The notes beneath the pieces are model-generated. The model worked only from the letters and a program-made list of their open reading frames with translations. It searched no databases and was not told the DNA's origin. A stretch of DNA of 64,000 nt. It comes from CAVSRC01 sp963782045 (GTDB taxonomy: Bacteria > Pseudomonadota > Alphaproteobacteria > Rhizobiales > Kaistiaceae). The position numbers were made by a program, and so were the translations under genes. The stretch spans positions 868,001-932,000 of the forward strand of contig CAWAIR010000037.1 in assembly GCA_963782045.1 (NCBI GenBank), in the 5' to 3' direction. Below are positions 9,502 to 17,821 of this stretch, piece by piece. Within the stretch, counting starts at the first letter, position 1, and each line of letters starts with the position of its first letter.

Positions 9502-9532
9502 AGGGCCCACTCCGATTTCAAGAGTGGGCTCT
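9502..9532 (-). terminator. Stem-loop terminator after the VOC gene
   Basis: Arms AGGGCCCACTC (9502-9512) and GAGTGGGCTCT (9522-9532) pair with one mismatch around a 9-base loop. The stem lies 19 bases past the stop of the minus-strand VOC gene, at the end of the dhaKL transcription unit. No T-run follows, so its strength is uncertain. Confidence 0.6.
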
Positions 9533-9550
9533 GGTGTATCGGACGACGGT

Positions 9551-10111
9551 TCAGTCGGTGTTGACGAGCCGTTCGCCGGGGGTCTTCGGCTCCCACAACA
9601 CGGTCTTGCCGCTCTTGTCGTGGGCGATGCCGTCCTCGCAACTGACGAGTTCGAGGTTCATGCCCCACGGGGTCACGAAATAGATCCAGTTGAGGCCGGC
9701 CGTTGGGCCGCTGGTTACCACGGTCGGCACGCCCAGCACCTTCACGCCCTTGGACTTCAGGTAGTCGATGGCAGCCTGGATGTCATCGACGTAGAAGGCG
9801 ATGTGATGGCCGCCGATGTCGCTGTTCCGCGGCACCTCGGTCTTCTGGTCCGGGGCGGTGTACTGGAAGATCTCCAGGTTGGCGCCGTTGCCGCAGCGCA
9901 CATAGCGATATTCGACGCACTTCGCCTCCGGATCGACATTGATCTGCCGGTCCATCGCCATGCCGGTCTCCTTGCTGAACGAGCCAGCGGAGAACATCAC
10001 TTCGCAGCCGAGCACGTCCTCGAAGAACTGGCAGGCTTCATCCAGGTTGGGAACGGTGAACGCGATGTGCTCGACACCGCGCATCTTTGGAACGCCCTTG
10101 CCCTTGGTCAT
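9551..10111 (-). CDS. VOC-superfamily (glyoxalase/dioxygenase-like) protein
   Basis: A 186-residue protein with one vicinal-oxygen-chelate module pair. The first half starts VEHIAFTVPNLDEAC and carries ANLEIFQY; the second half has GHHIAFYVDDIQAA and NLELVSCEDG. The expected metal ligands H, E, H, E are all present (HIAF, LEIF, HHIAF, LELV). The ATG at 10111 is preferred to the GTG nine bases upstream because AAAGGAG is properly spaced for it. The gene follows dhaL by 107 bases on the same strand. VOC enzymes include glyoxalases, ring-cleavage dioxygenases and epimerases; here isomerisation or lyase chemistry on a small keto or aldehyde intermediate is plausible but unproven. Confidence 0.82.
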   Translation of the reverse strand: MTKGKGVPKMRGVEHIAFTVPNLDEACQFFEDVLGCEVMFSAGSFSKETGMAMDRQINVDPEAKCVEYRYVRCGNGANLEIFQYTAPDQKTEVPRNSDIGGHHIAFYVDDIQAAIDYLKSKGVKVLGVPTVVTSGPTAGLNWIYFVTPWGMNLELVSCEDGIAHDKSGKTVLWEPKTPGERLVNTD

Positions 10112-10218
10112 CTCTTTCACTCCTTTGCATTCGTCGTAATTGACTCTGACTATTCATCTCTTGCCGGTTGTCCGGCGCGTCATCGCGGCCGCCGCCACAG
10201 GCGAACGGCCGGCTCTTC

Positions 10219-10842
10219 CTACCCGGCGGCAGGTGCCTGTCCCGCCACCGCCTCGGTCAGGCGGGCGAGGGCGAGCATGCCGGGGTCGTCCAGTTCAGCG
10301 CTCTTTTCGGCGAACATGCGTGCCCGGCCGACGCGGCACGGCCGGCCGCGGAAGGCGGCCAGTGCGTCGTGCATCGCCTTGACCGAGGCGTCGGCAATCG
10401 CCCCCGGTTCGTTCAGACCCGAAGTTGCGGTCACCAGGGCGTCGAGCCCGTCAAGCACGGTCTTGTCGCCGAGGCTGGCGCGGCCACGCGTCATCATGGT
10501 GTCGCGGGCAGCGGCGAACAGGTCGCTCATGCCCGTCCAGTCCATGTCGGTCTGGCCGCGTGTCTGCTTGCCGGCGACCATCAGCGCGGCGCTGAGCAAC
10601 GTCCCGAGGCTTGACCCGGTGGTGGACGCGGCGGCCATCGCCAGCGAACCGAACGCCGCGCCGAGATCGCTTTCCTCGGCGAGGTTCACGTTGGCCAGGC
10701 CTTCCATCACACGGGCCAGCATGCTGCCGGTGTCGCCGTCGCCCAGCTTGGAATCCGCCTCGTTAAGGTCCTGCTCGAGGTAGGCCATCGCCGCATGGGC
10801 GCGCTCGACCGCGCCGGCGACATCGTTGACGCGCATGCCCAT
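10219..10842 (-). CDS. dhaL: Dihydroxyacetone kinase-like subunit DhaL (ATP-binding)
   Basis: A 207-residue all-helical DhaL protein with the nucleotide/Mg-binding LGDGDTGSM near residue 34, the SSLGTLLSAAL segment near residue 75 and a late RASLGDKTVLDGLDAL helix. These are the three hallmark stretches that hold ADP/ATP in the DhaL barrel. The start codon overlaps the dhaK stop as TGATG, so translation is coupled. No dhaM (PTS) gene is near, so the pair probably uses ATP directly. It is the partner of the DhaK-type subunit upstream; the substrate may be dihydroxyacetone or a related keto-sugar. Confidence 0.9.
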   Translation of the reverse strand: MGMRVNDVAGAVERAHAAMAYLEQDLNEADSKLGDGDTGSMLARVMEGLANVNLAEESDLGAAFGSLAMAAASTTGSSLGTLLSAALMVAGKQTRGQTDMDWTGMSDLFAAARDTMMTRGRASLGDKTVLDGLDALVTATSGLNEPGAIADASVKAMHDALAAFRGRPCRVGRARMFAEKSAELDDPGMLALARLTEAVAGQAPAAG

Positions 10843-11840
10843 CAGCCGACCCTCCAGAACGGGCAGTCGGCAGGAGCCGAGAGCAGGGCGTCGAGCTCGT
10901 CGTCAACGAAGCAGAACGAGATCGACACGCCGGCCATCTCCATCGAGGTGACGAACGGACCGACCAGCGAACCGACGATGGTCAGTCCCTGCTCCTTGAG
11001 AAGGGCCGCGACCCGCCGGTAGAGAATGAACAGCTCGTCAAGCGGCGTGGCGCCCAGGCTGTTGACCAGCACGCGCACCCGGTCGCCGGCATTGGCCGGC
11101 CGATCGGCGAGGAGCCGCTTGACCATTTCCTCGGCGATCGCATCGGCAGGCTTGAGCTTGTCGCGCCAGATGCCCGGCTCACCGTGAATGCCCATGCCCA
11201 TCTCGATTTCGTCTTCGGCCAGCGTGAAGGTCGGCTTGGTTGCGGTCGGCACCTGGCAGGGCGCCAGCGCCAGCCCGAGGGTGCGCGTGGCGTCGACCGC
11301 CTTGGCGGCAACGCGGGCGACCTCGTCGAGGCGGGCGCCTTCCTCGGCCTTCGCACCGGCGGCCTTGTAGGCGAAGATGATGCCGGCGACGCCGCGGCGC
11401 TTCTCCATCTCCTCCGGCCCGGCGCTGGCGATGTCATCGGTGCCGAGAACGGTGGCGGTCTTGATGCCCTTGTCCTCCAGCATCTCGCCGGCCATGTTGA
11501 AGTTCATGCGGTCGCCGCCGTAGTTGCCGTAAAGCAGCAGCGTGCCATGGCCGCCGTCGGCCAGCGTGATGGCATCGACGCAGCTTGCGATGCCCGGTCC
11601 TTCGAACACGTTGCCGATCGCGCAGGTATCGAGAAGCCCGGTTCCGACATATCCGGTGAACAGCGGCAGGTGGCCGAAGCCGCCGCCTGAGACGACGCCG
11701 ACCTTGTCCTTGCGCATGCCGCCGGCGCGGCGGATGACGCGACCGGCCGTGCCAGCACGCACCAGTGAGGGATAGGCAGCCGTCAATCCGTCGAGTGCTT
11801 CGTCGACGTAATCGACCGGCGCGTTCATCAGTTTCTTCAT
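10842..11840 (-). CDS. dhaK: Dihydroxyacetone kinase-like subunit DhaK (substrate-binding)
   Basis: A 332-residue DhaK protein. It has the GGG loop near residue 55, NYGGDRMNF near residue 107 with the conserved Asp, and GMGIHGEPG near residue 219, whose His forms the covalent hemiaminal with the keto-substrate. The canonical SGGGSGHEP motif reads SGGGFGHLP here, followed by LFTGYVGTGLLD, a variant that I associate with a DhaK subgroup for other keto-sugars (erythrulose-type) but cannot confirm. It is first in a dhaK-dhaL pair and follows an AcoR-like regulator by about 105 bases. The reaction would be ATP-dependent phosphorylation of a small ketose. Confidence 0.9.
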   Translation of the reverse strand: MKKLMNAPVDYVDEALDGLTAAYPSLVRAGTAGRVIRRAGGMRKDKVGVVSGGGFGHLPLFTGYVGTGLLDTCAIGNVFEGPGIASCVDAITLADGGHGTLLLYGNYGGDRMNFNMAGEMLEDKGIKTATVLGTDDIASAGPEEMEKRRGVAGIIFAYKAAGAKAEEGARLDEVARVAAKAVDATRTLGLALAPCQVPTATKPTFTLAEDEIEMGMGIHGEPGIWRDKLKPADAIAEEMVKRLLADRPANAGDRVRVLVNSLGATPLDELFILYRRVAALLKEQGLTIVGSLVGPFVTSMEMAGVSISFCFVDDELDALLSAPADCPFWRVG

Positions 11841-11945
11841 TTCGTTTCCTCCACTGGCAATAACACTGCCTTCACCGCCCGCCCGCCGGCGGAAGTCCTG
11901 AGGTTTGTTGTTGTTGATCGGGGCCGCTGTTGCCGGGGCCCGTGA

Positions 11946-12956
11946 CTAGTCGTTGCGAGCGGCCGTTGTGCGTTGCCTGCCTTTCCTGTGCTGCTTGCGC
12001 AGAATGGAGTGTGCCCTCATCTTGCGGTGCATCGTGGCGCGGCTGATTCCGAGACGGGTCGCCGCCAGCGAGACGCAGTGGTCGGCGTCGCTCAGCGCTC
12101 GCTCGATAGTGACCTGCTCCGCCTGCGCCAGCGAAGTCTCGTCGACCGCAATTTCCGGGAAGAACCGGCTAATCGAGAGTCCCTGCTCCAGCGCTTCGCT
12201 GGAGAGGCCGTAGCTGCTGCGGGCGGCGTGCGTTGCGCCGACAACTTTGAGATCGCGGTCGACAGCGATCAGGGGGGCCGAGCCGTGGACGCCGGCCGCT
12301 TCCGGCAGCGAAACGATCATCGCGTTGCCATAGGCGGCGCGGAACAGGCGCGACTCGATATGCTGCGACGTCGTCACCAAGGTGCCCAGGAGCACCGACG
12401 ACAGGCGCGGCTCGTAGGTCGAACTCGCTGTGGCGATGTTGATCGCACCGAGAATCTTCCCGTAGGGATCGTAAAGGGGCGTGACGAGGCAGGTCAGCGG
12501 CCCGTTCGAGGCGAAGAAGTGCTCGCCCATATGGATCGCCATCGGACGCGACAGCAAGAGGCCGGTGCCGATCGCGTTGGTGCCCTGAAAATCCTCGCGC
12601 CACATCATCCCGTCGCGAATCTTGTGCGTGATGGGGGCGGTGCTCGGTAGCGCCCCGAGGTGGAGGAGAGCGGTGCCGTTGGCATCGCTGAAGCTCACGA
12701 AGAATCCCGCCCTGGCGACCTGCCTGGCGAGTGACAGAAGGTCCGGTTTCGCCATCCGGATGTACGGCTCGAGCGGACCGACCGCTTCCCGCAGCTCGGA
12801 CTCCGTCAGGATCTCGGTGTGGACATCCTGCTCCGGAGACAGCTTGTGGACGGAGACACAACGACGCCAGGAAGCCACGATCTCCGACTGTGCCGCGGCA
12901 CTGCCGTTGATCATGTTCATCACCTTGAGTGCGTGTTGTCCGGATTGATCCAGCAT
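11946..12956 (-). CDS. AcoR-like regulator: GAF domain plus Fis-type HTH, no AAA+ domain
   Basis: The N-terminal region has the sigma54-activator lead sequence (IVASWRRCV), then a GAF-type sensor with FQGTNAIGTGLLLSRP and HMGEHFFASNGPLTC, which is the AcoR/DhaR signature. Next come a second sensory stretch (SAPLIAVDRDLKVVGA) and a C-terminal Fis helix-turn-helix (SLAATRLGISRATMHRKM). The AAA+ domain expected between sensor and HTH is absent. Without GAFTGA it cannot activate sigma54 and probably works as a classical activator or repressor. Several ATGs are possible; the one at 12956 has the only ribosome-site-like GAGGCGG. It sits directly upstream of dhaK on the same strand and is the obvious candidate to control dhaKL. 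Confidence 0.8.
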   Translation of the reverse strand: MLDQSGQHALKVMNMINGSAAAQSEIVASWRRCVSVHKLSPEQDVHTEILTESELREAVGPLEPYIRMAKPDLLSLARQVARAGFFVSFSDANGTALLHLGALPSTAPITHKIRDGMMWREDFQGTNAIGTGLLLSRPMAIHMGEHFFASNGPLTCLVTPLYDPYGKILGAINIATASSTYEPRLSSVLLGTLVTTSQHIESRLFRAAYGNAMIVSLPEAAGVHGSAPLIAVDRDLKVVGATHAARSSYGLSSEALEQGLSISRFFPEIAVDETSLAQAEQVTIERALSDADHCVSLAATRLGISRATMHRKMRAHSILRKQHRKGRQRTTAARND

Positions 12957-13301
12957 GTCTGACCGCCTCATTGAAGAAGAGGACATCTGTTCCATGCAAT
13001 CAATGAGCAGGCCCGAGACACCCCGCCACGCTGGCGCAGTTCTGAGACAGATCGCGACCAAATCGGTCGTAGCGCACGGCGAAGTTCTGAAAACAATGTC
13101 CGGGATCAGCGCCTATGGGCCAGAGTGAGCTGATTGCATAGAGGATTTGCGGCTCATCGTTTCCGATCGGGAGGAAGACGATGAGACGGGAACCGATTGA
13201 TGCCAAGGACGGTGCCGAGCGGATGATCAGGGATATCGGGCGACGCGCATGCAAGCAGCCAAGCCCCCCTCCTCTACGCCTGCCCCCAGCTTTGCGCGTG
13301 G

Positions 13302-13913
13302 TCATATTCTGGTCTCAGTCGGCCGGCGCATCGGGAAAATTCCGCCGATGCCGGCGTAGTCGAGATAGCCAAGCCGCGAAAGCGGCCGGACCTTCGTCAG
13401 ATCGAGGAGCCCATTCACGAGTGCCTCGTCACGTATATGGACGCCGATCACCTGGCCGAAGACGATCCGGGTCGAAGTCTGCTGATCGTTGAGCGTCTTC
13501 GGCGTGTGGATTTCGGTCATGCGGCATTCCAGGGCCGCGTGGGCTTCGCCGACATAGGGTGCGGCCACCAACGTTCCATCGACCGCCGTCAGCTCGGCAA
13601 AGACGAACTCGCTCAGCCCGGCCTCGAGCGGCGCCGACGTGCGGTTCATCGGTTCGGCCAACTCGCAACTCACGAGGCTCAGCGTGAAAACACCGGTGGC
13701 GGCAATGTTGCTGCAGGAATGCTTCCTGCCGCTGGAGGAAAACATCACCAGCTTGGGATCTTCCGAAACCGCATTGAAGAAGGAATAGGGCGCGAGATTG
13801 TCATGCCCGTCAACACCGCGCGAACCGACCCAACCGATCGGCCGCGGCGAAACGATCGCCTTGAATGGGTCATGCGGCAGGCCGTGCGCGTTCTTGTCGG
13901 TCGTGTAGAACAT
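13302..13913 (-). CDS. Flavin reductase-like FMN-binding split-barrel protein
   Basis: A 203-residue protein with the flavin-reductase family fold: an early IVSPRPIGWVGSRG (phosphate and isoalloxazine binding), LAPYSFFNAVSEDPKLVMFSS, and the late FGQVIGVHIRDE strand. Members either bind FMN as reductases for two-component monooxygenases or act as small FMN proteins. It stands alone on the minus strand between an SMP-30 lactonase and the AcoR-like regulator. No obvious oxygenase partner is in the window. Full length for this family, with a clear ATG at 13913. Confidence 0.85.
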   Translation of the reverse strand: MFYTTDKNAHGLPHDPFKAIVSPRPIGWVGSRGVDGHDNLAPYSFFNAVSEDPKLVMFSSSGRKHSCSNIAATGVFTLSLVSCELAEPMNRTSAPLEAGLSEFVFAELTAVDGTLVAAPYVGEAHAALECRMTEIHTPKTLNDQQTSTRIVFGQVIGVHIRDEALVNGLLDLTKVRPLSRLGYLDYAGIGGIFPMRRPTETRI

Positions 13914-14016
13914 GTCTCACAAATCTCCCCGCCAGATGGCGGCTTCGCCCACGCCGGGTCGGATGGCTATGAGGCCGTTCCAAGTGGCCGAAGCCAGGAT
14001 CGGCCGACGGACACGG

Positions 14017-14952
14017 CTAAATCGGGCTGTGCACCAGCCGCAGCCCCGGCTCCTCCCACTGTGTGACCATGAGCTTTCCGGTGCCCGACAGCGTGATGTA
14101 GGCGGTGCGAAAATCATCACCGCCAAAGCAGATGTTGGTGGTTACCGGATCGTTGGTGTCGACCTGGCGCACGATCTTTCCGTCCGGGTTGATGACAGTA
14201 ATGCAGCCAGTGATGAGCGTCGCAACGCAGATGTTGCCGCCGGCCTCGACCGCGAGACTGTCGAAGCGCTGATAGCCTGGAAGGCTGCAAACCAACCGGC
14301 CGCCATGCGGCGAAGGGAAAGGATGGCGCCTGGGGGCCCCCGGCTCGTCGATATCAAACGCCCAAAGCTGGCTTGTCTCCGTCTCTGCGACGTAGACCAC
14401 CTTTAAGTCGGGAGACATGCCGACGCCGTTCGGGCTGATCATCGGAAAGGCCACTTCGGTGATCCGCGAACCGTCGGCCAGCCCGTAGTAGAGCCCCCCG
14501 TAGTCACGGAACCGCGGGTATGTCTTGCCGTAGTCGGTGAAATAGAATCCACCCTTGTCGTCGAAGACGATGTCATTCGGACCGCTGAAATGACGTTCGC
14601 CGCACGTGGTGTAGAGGACCTCGTGATGTCCCGTCTGCGGCTGGATCTTCTCGATCCATCCCCCGGCGTAGCCTTCCGGCACGCCGGGGCGCACCCGCCG
14701 GTATTTGCCGTCGTCGCGGAACAGAAAGCCGCCGTTGTTGCAAACGTAGATGTAGCCGTCGGGGCCCATGGCGAGCCCGTTGGGTCCACCGCCGAGATCC
14801 GCGATAACGCACTTGTCCCCATCCGGCCGGATTCGCGTGACCGTCTTTCGCTCGACTTCCACCACCAGCAACGATCCATCCGACTGGACCAGCGGTCCCT
14901 CAGGAAACAGCAATCCTTCGGTCAGGATTTGTGCGTTGTGCAACTCGATCAC
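14017..14952 (-). CDS. SMP-30/gluconolactonase/LRE-family lactonase
   Basis: A 311-residue six-bladed propeller lactonase. The metal ligands of the family are visible: Glu in LLFPEGPL near residue 18, Asn in SGPNDIVFDD near residue 124, and Asp in RFDSLAVEAGG near residue 229, plus GGPNGLAMGPDGY. Start is a GTG at 14952 with a GGAG just upstream. Such enzymes open five- and six-membered lactones of sugars or ring-cleavage products. Its neighbours (MBL hydrolase, GST, flavin reductase, BKACE, Liv importer) suggest a peripheral catabolic pathway for an organic acid; the exact lactone is unknown. Confidence 0.88.
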   Translation of the reverse strand: MIELHNAQILTEGLLFPEGPLVQSDGSLLVVEVERKTVTRIRPDGDKCVIADLGGGPNGLAMGPDGYIYVCNNGGFLFRDDGKYRRVRPGVPEGYAGGWIEKIQPQTGHHEVLYTTCGERHFSGPNDIVFDDKGGFYFTDYGKTYPRFRDYGGLYYGLADGSRITEVAFPMISPNGVGMSPDLKVVYVAETETSQLWAFDIDEPGAPRRHPFPSPHGGRLVCSLPGYQRFDSLAVEAGGNICVATLITGCITVINPDGKIVRQVDTNDPVTTNICFGGDDFRTAYITLSGTGKLMVTQWEEPGLRLVHSPI

Positions 14953-15078
14953 TCCACCAATTCAGGCCGGCCGCAGCTGCCTGGCCACTATGGACGATGC
15001 CGCGCACGCCGTCGCCGAGCTTCGCGAAGCCTGACGCGGGCCTTGCCTCGTCAGCGAGAGCCCGCGTCTGTCGAACGG

Positions 15079-15957
15079 CTATGCTTCAGGCTCGAAGATG
15101 TAGCCATCGCCTCGACACCGAACATAGCCACAGCCCGGCAGCGGGAAGTGGACCGGCATGAACAGTGCGCCGCGATCAGCAACATCGGCGAGGAAGGCAG
15201 CGCGTGTCGCCAGAGCTTGATCGCCGATGATGCAGAATGCCGTGTTCAGTTCCGGGTGCACGATCTGCAACGGGTGATGCATGATGTCGGCCGAGAATAC
15301 CCCGGGCGGACCACCGGCCTGCAGGTGCAGCATCACCATGCCCGGCGTGTGGCCCGGTGCCGGTTCGACACGCAGCCCGCCGACCAGTTCCTGCGGACCG
15401 CTGAAGAGCTCGAGCAGCCCGGCCTCTTCGATTGGCAACAGGGAATCGCCCAACGGAGCGGCGACCGCATCCTCGGGATTGGCGTCGTAGAGACCGCGGA
15501 AGTAGCGATAGTCCTCTTCTGGGGCCAGATACCGCGCGTTCGGGAAGGTCGGCACCCACCGCCCCTTCTCCAGCATCGTGTTCCAACCAATGTGGTCGCC
15601 GTGCAGGTGTGTCATCACGACGTGCGTCACCCGCTCGCGTGCCGCCCCGGCGGCCTCCAGCCAGAGCAGCGTCAGCGTGTTCAGCATGTGCATGCGGGCG
15701 GTCGCGCGTGCCTTGTGGTTGCCTACACCGGTGTCGATCACAATGACGGCGCCGTCGAGTTCAACCACCCAAAACTGGATCGCAATCACCAGCCGGTTCA
15801 TTGCTGGTAACCAATAATTTGGCACGAGCCACCCGGCATGCGGCGGCAGCATCTCCGGCTTGAAATCCGGGTAAGTCGCATCGGGCAGATGGGTCGGACC
15901 GACGTATTCGACAACGTTGGTGACCTTCGCGTTGCCGAGCATGCGCGTGCGGATCAT
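15079..15957 (-). CDS. MBL-fold metallo-hydrolase
   Basis: A 292-residue metallo-beta-lactamase-fold enzyme. Zinc-binding motifs run in order: MTHLHGDHIGWN near residue 117, PGHTPGMV near residue 204, and ADIMHHPL near residue 227, followed by a late His (MPVHFPLP). These make a complete dinuclear site. The WVVELDGAVIVIDTG strand precedes the metal motif, as in lactonase/AttM-like and arylsulfatase-like relatives. Its start overlaps the stop of the GST gene as ATGA, so the two are translated together. It may hydrolyse a lactone or thioester produced in the same pathway. Confidence 0.87.
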   Translation of the reverse strand: MIRTRMLGNAKVTNVVEYVGPTHLPDATYPDFKPEMLPPHAGWLVPNYWLPAMNRLVIAIQFWVVELDGAVIVIDTGVGNHKARATARMHMLNTLTLLWLEAAGAARERVTHVVMTHLHGDHIGWNTMLEKGRWVPTFPNARYLAPEEDYRYFRGLYDANPEDAVAAPLGDSLLPIEEAGLLELFSGPQELVGGLRVEPAPGHTPGMVMLHLQAGGPPGVFSADIMHHPLQIVHPELNTAFCIIGDQALATRAAFLADVADRGALFMPVHFPLPGCGYVRCRGDGYIFEPEA

Positions 15958-16643
15958 TGACTACCTCCGACATGTTCGCTCTCGGCATAGACGGGCGGTG
16001 CAATGGGCGCGTCGAGGTCGTCAATGACGGGAACCGCCAAGACCGATGGGCGCCGTTGAAACGCCGCGAGCCAGTCGGCCAAGCGGGGATGCATCTCTTG
16101 CCACTGCAGGTCGGAGAAGCGGAATCCGACGTAGGAAAGTGCGCAGCCGATGGTGATGTGGCCGATATCGAAGCGCCGCGCCTCAAGCGCCGTGACTGAC
16201 GCGTCAAGGAAGTTGATCACGTAGTCGAACTTCACCTCATTGGCCGCGAGCAGCTCCGGTGATTGGGCCTCCGGGCGACGGTGGCGCTCGTCCAGCCACA
16301 GCAGCAGCAGATCCAGCAGTCCGTCACCGAGCGATTTATCACGCAGAGCTGCCAGACGTGCCTCGGGTTCGACCGGCAGCAGCGCGCCCGCAGGGGCGAG
16401 GCCGGCGAAGTACTCGATGATGACCGTGGAATCAAATACCGTCGAGCCATCCGGCAGTATCAGCGTCGGCAGCTTGCCGAGCGGATTGTCACGCAAAAGG
16501 GCGGGATTGGGAGCCGTCGGAGCAACAACTGTACGTAGTAATTCGATCCGCCGAGCAATGCCAGCCTCGTGTGCCGCTATCAGCACTTTTCGTACAAACG
16601 GCGAACGAGGCGACCAATGCAGGCGCATAGGCCGGTTCAGCAA
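15954..16643 (-). CDS. Glutathione S-transferase family protein
   Basis: A 229-residue GST. The N-terminal thioredoxin-like domain begins MRLHWSPRSPFVRKVLIAAHE, with the glutathione-site cis-Pro segment GKLPTLILPDGSTVFDSTVIIEY (the DS pair binds the gamma-glutamyl group), and an all-helical C-terminal domain follows. The Ser in SPRSPFV is the probable thiol-activating residue. A TTG at 16643 has a GGAGGG box at ideal spacing, while the ATG at 16628 has none, so the TTG is used. A palindromic operator and a TTGACC -35 element lie just upstream. It forms an operon with the MBL hydrolase. Confidence 0.87.
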   Translation of the reverse strand: MLNRPMRLHWSPRSPFVRKVLIAAHEAGIARRIELLRTVVAPTAPNPALLRDNPLGKLPTLILPDGSTVFDSTVIIEYFAGLAPAGALLPVEPEARLAALRDKSLGDGLLDLLLLWLDERHRRPEAQSPELLAANEVKFDYVINFLDASVTALEARRFDIGHITIGCALSYVGFRFSDLQWQEMHPRLADWLAAFQRRPSVLAVPVIDDLDAPIAPPVYAESEHVGGSQ

Positions 16644-16670
16644 CAGTGCCCTCCAAAGGATCGTGTCCTA

Positions 16671-16696
16671 TTTCAGGTAACGATGTTACCCTGAAA
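16671..16696 (-). promoter_or_regulatory. Palindromic operator in the GST promoter
   Basis: TTTCAGGTAAC (16671-16681), a GAT spacer, then GTTACC C TGAAA (16685-16696) form an almost perfect inverted repeat. On the minus strand a TTGACC (16705-16710) lies immediately before it and a TAACAT -10-like hexamer falls inside it, so a bound protein would block the promoter of the GST-MBL operon. A near copy is found at 25921-25946 before the Liv binding-protein gene. The cognate regulator is not identified. Confidence 0.7.
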
Positions 16697-16706
16697 TTAT
16701 CCCCGG

Positions 16707-17609
16707 TCAAGTCCCCTCGTCCTGCGCGGCCTCTTTGCGCAGCCAAAAAAGAAACGACGAGAGCGGCGCAGCACGGTCGGCTCGTTCGGGATAGGCGAGG
16801 ATGTAGGCACTGCCGTCCCGCAGCGATTGCGCGAGTGGCGTGACAAGGCGCCCGGCCTTGACGTCCTCGCGGATTAGCACGGCCTGGCCGAGCGCTACGC
16901 CGACGCCTTCGATGGCTGCTTGGTAGGCCAGGCTGGAACTGCCAAAGGCGATGTTATTGGCCGCCTGCAGGTCGGCGTGTCCGGCCGCGGCCAGCCAGAC
17001 GTTCCAGTTGTCGGGAAAGACCAGCGAGTGCAGCAGCGTGTGGCGTTCGAGATCGCTGATGCGCCTCAGCGGATTGGCGCGCAGGAGTACCGGGCTGCAG
17101 ATCGGCAGCAGATTGCTCTCAAGCAGACGGTGGCAGCACATCCCCGGGTGGTCGTCGTAGCCAAGATATATGGCAGCATCCACATCACCGCCGGCAAACG
17201 GATCCGGCATTGCGGTGAGCGAGGTGCTCAGACGTATGCCTCCCGCCAGGGCGTCGCCCTCGAACCTGCTCAGGCGCGGCATCAGCCAATGCGTGGTGAA
17301 CATCATGGAAGCGAAGATGTGGAGCGGCCGGCCGGAGCGCGATAGCAGCAGCTTGTGCGTGCCACTGGCGATGCGACCAAATGCATCGCTCAGCGTCTCC
17401 AGATAAGCGCGACCCGCCGATGTCAGGATCACCGCGCGGAAATGACGCTCGAACAGCCTGAACCCGAGATGCTCCTCCAGCCGCTTTATCTGCCGGCTGA
17501 CTGCACCTGGGGTGACGTTCAGTTCGGCTGCCGCGGCCGTGAAGCTCAGGTGCCGGCCGGCCGCCTCGAACGCCCGCAACGCATTCAGCGGTGGAAGTCG
17601 CTCGCTCAT
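16707..17609 (-). CDS. LysR-family regulator (GcvA-like)
   Basis: A 300-residue LysR protein starting LPPLNALRAFEAAGRHLSF, which is the GcvA-type opening, with the helix-turn-helix AAAELNVTPGAVSRQIKRLEEHLG and a two-lobed effector domain (DVDAAIYLGYDD, NNIAFGSSSLAYQAAIEGVGVALG). The start ATG at 17609 is clear. It reads toward the GST promoter on the same strand, and its stop is inside the GST -35 element. It may control the divergent BKACE gene 212 bases away or the downstream GST-MBL unit. Effector unknown. Confidence 0.9.
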   Translation of the reverse strand: MSERLPPLNALRAFEAAGRHLSFTAAAAELNVTPGAVSRQIKRLEEHLGFRLFERHFRAVILTSAGRAYLETLSDAFGRIASGTHKLLLSRSGRPLHIFASMMFTTHWLMPRLSRFEGDALAGGIRLSTSLTAMPDPFAGGDVDAAIYLGYDDHPGMCCHRLLESNLLPICSPVLLRANPLRRISDLERHTLLHSLVFPDNWNVWLAAAGHADLQAANNIAFGSSSLAYQAAIEGVGVALGQAVLIREDVKAGRLVTPLAQSLRDGSAYILAYPERADRAAPLSSFLFWLRKEAAQDEGT

Positions 17610-17821
17610 GCTGCACCGAATGAGAAACCGTCAACTACTCTAGCATTGCGGAAGGGACCGGCCAACGGTGTGATAGCCGTGCTTCAGCCATAGGTCGGCG
17701 CATGACGCCTCGCCGTCGGTTGCAAAAAACTCAACCGAGCCGCCACTAAATTCGTTTGACGCACCGCCTGCCCGCGGAGCATGGCCAGACCATAGGGCAA
17801 GCGGCCCGTGGAGGAACGCAC

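Noticed and set aside
9106..9510. A 134-residue minus-strand gene upstream of the AspT-type transporter
   Set aside because: No homology is recognised, it overlaps the transporter start, and composition is not coding-like.
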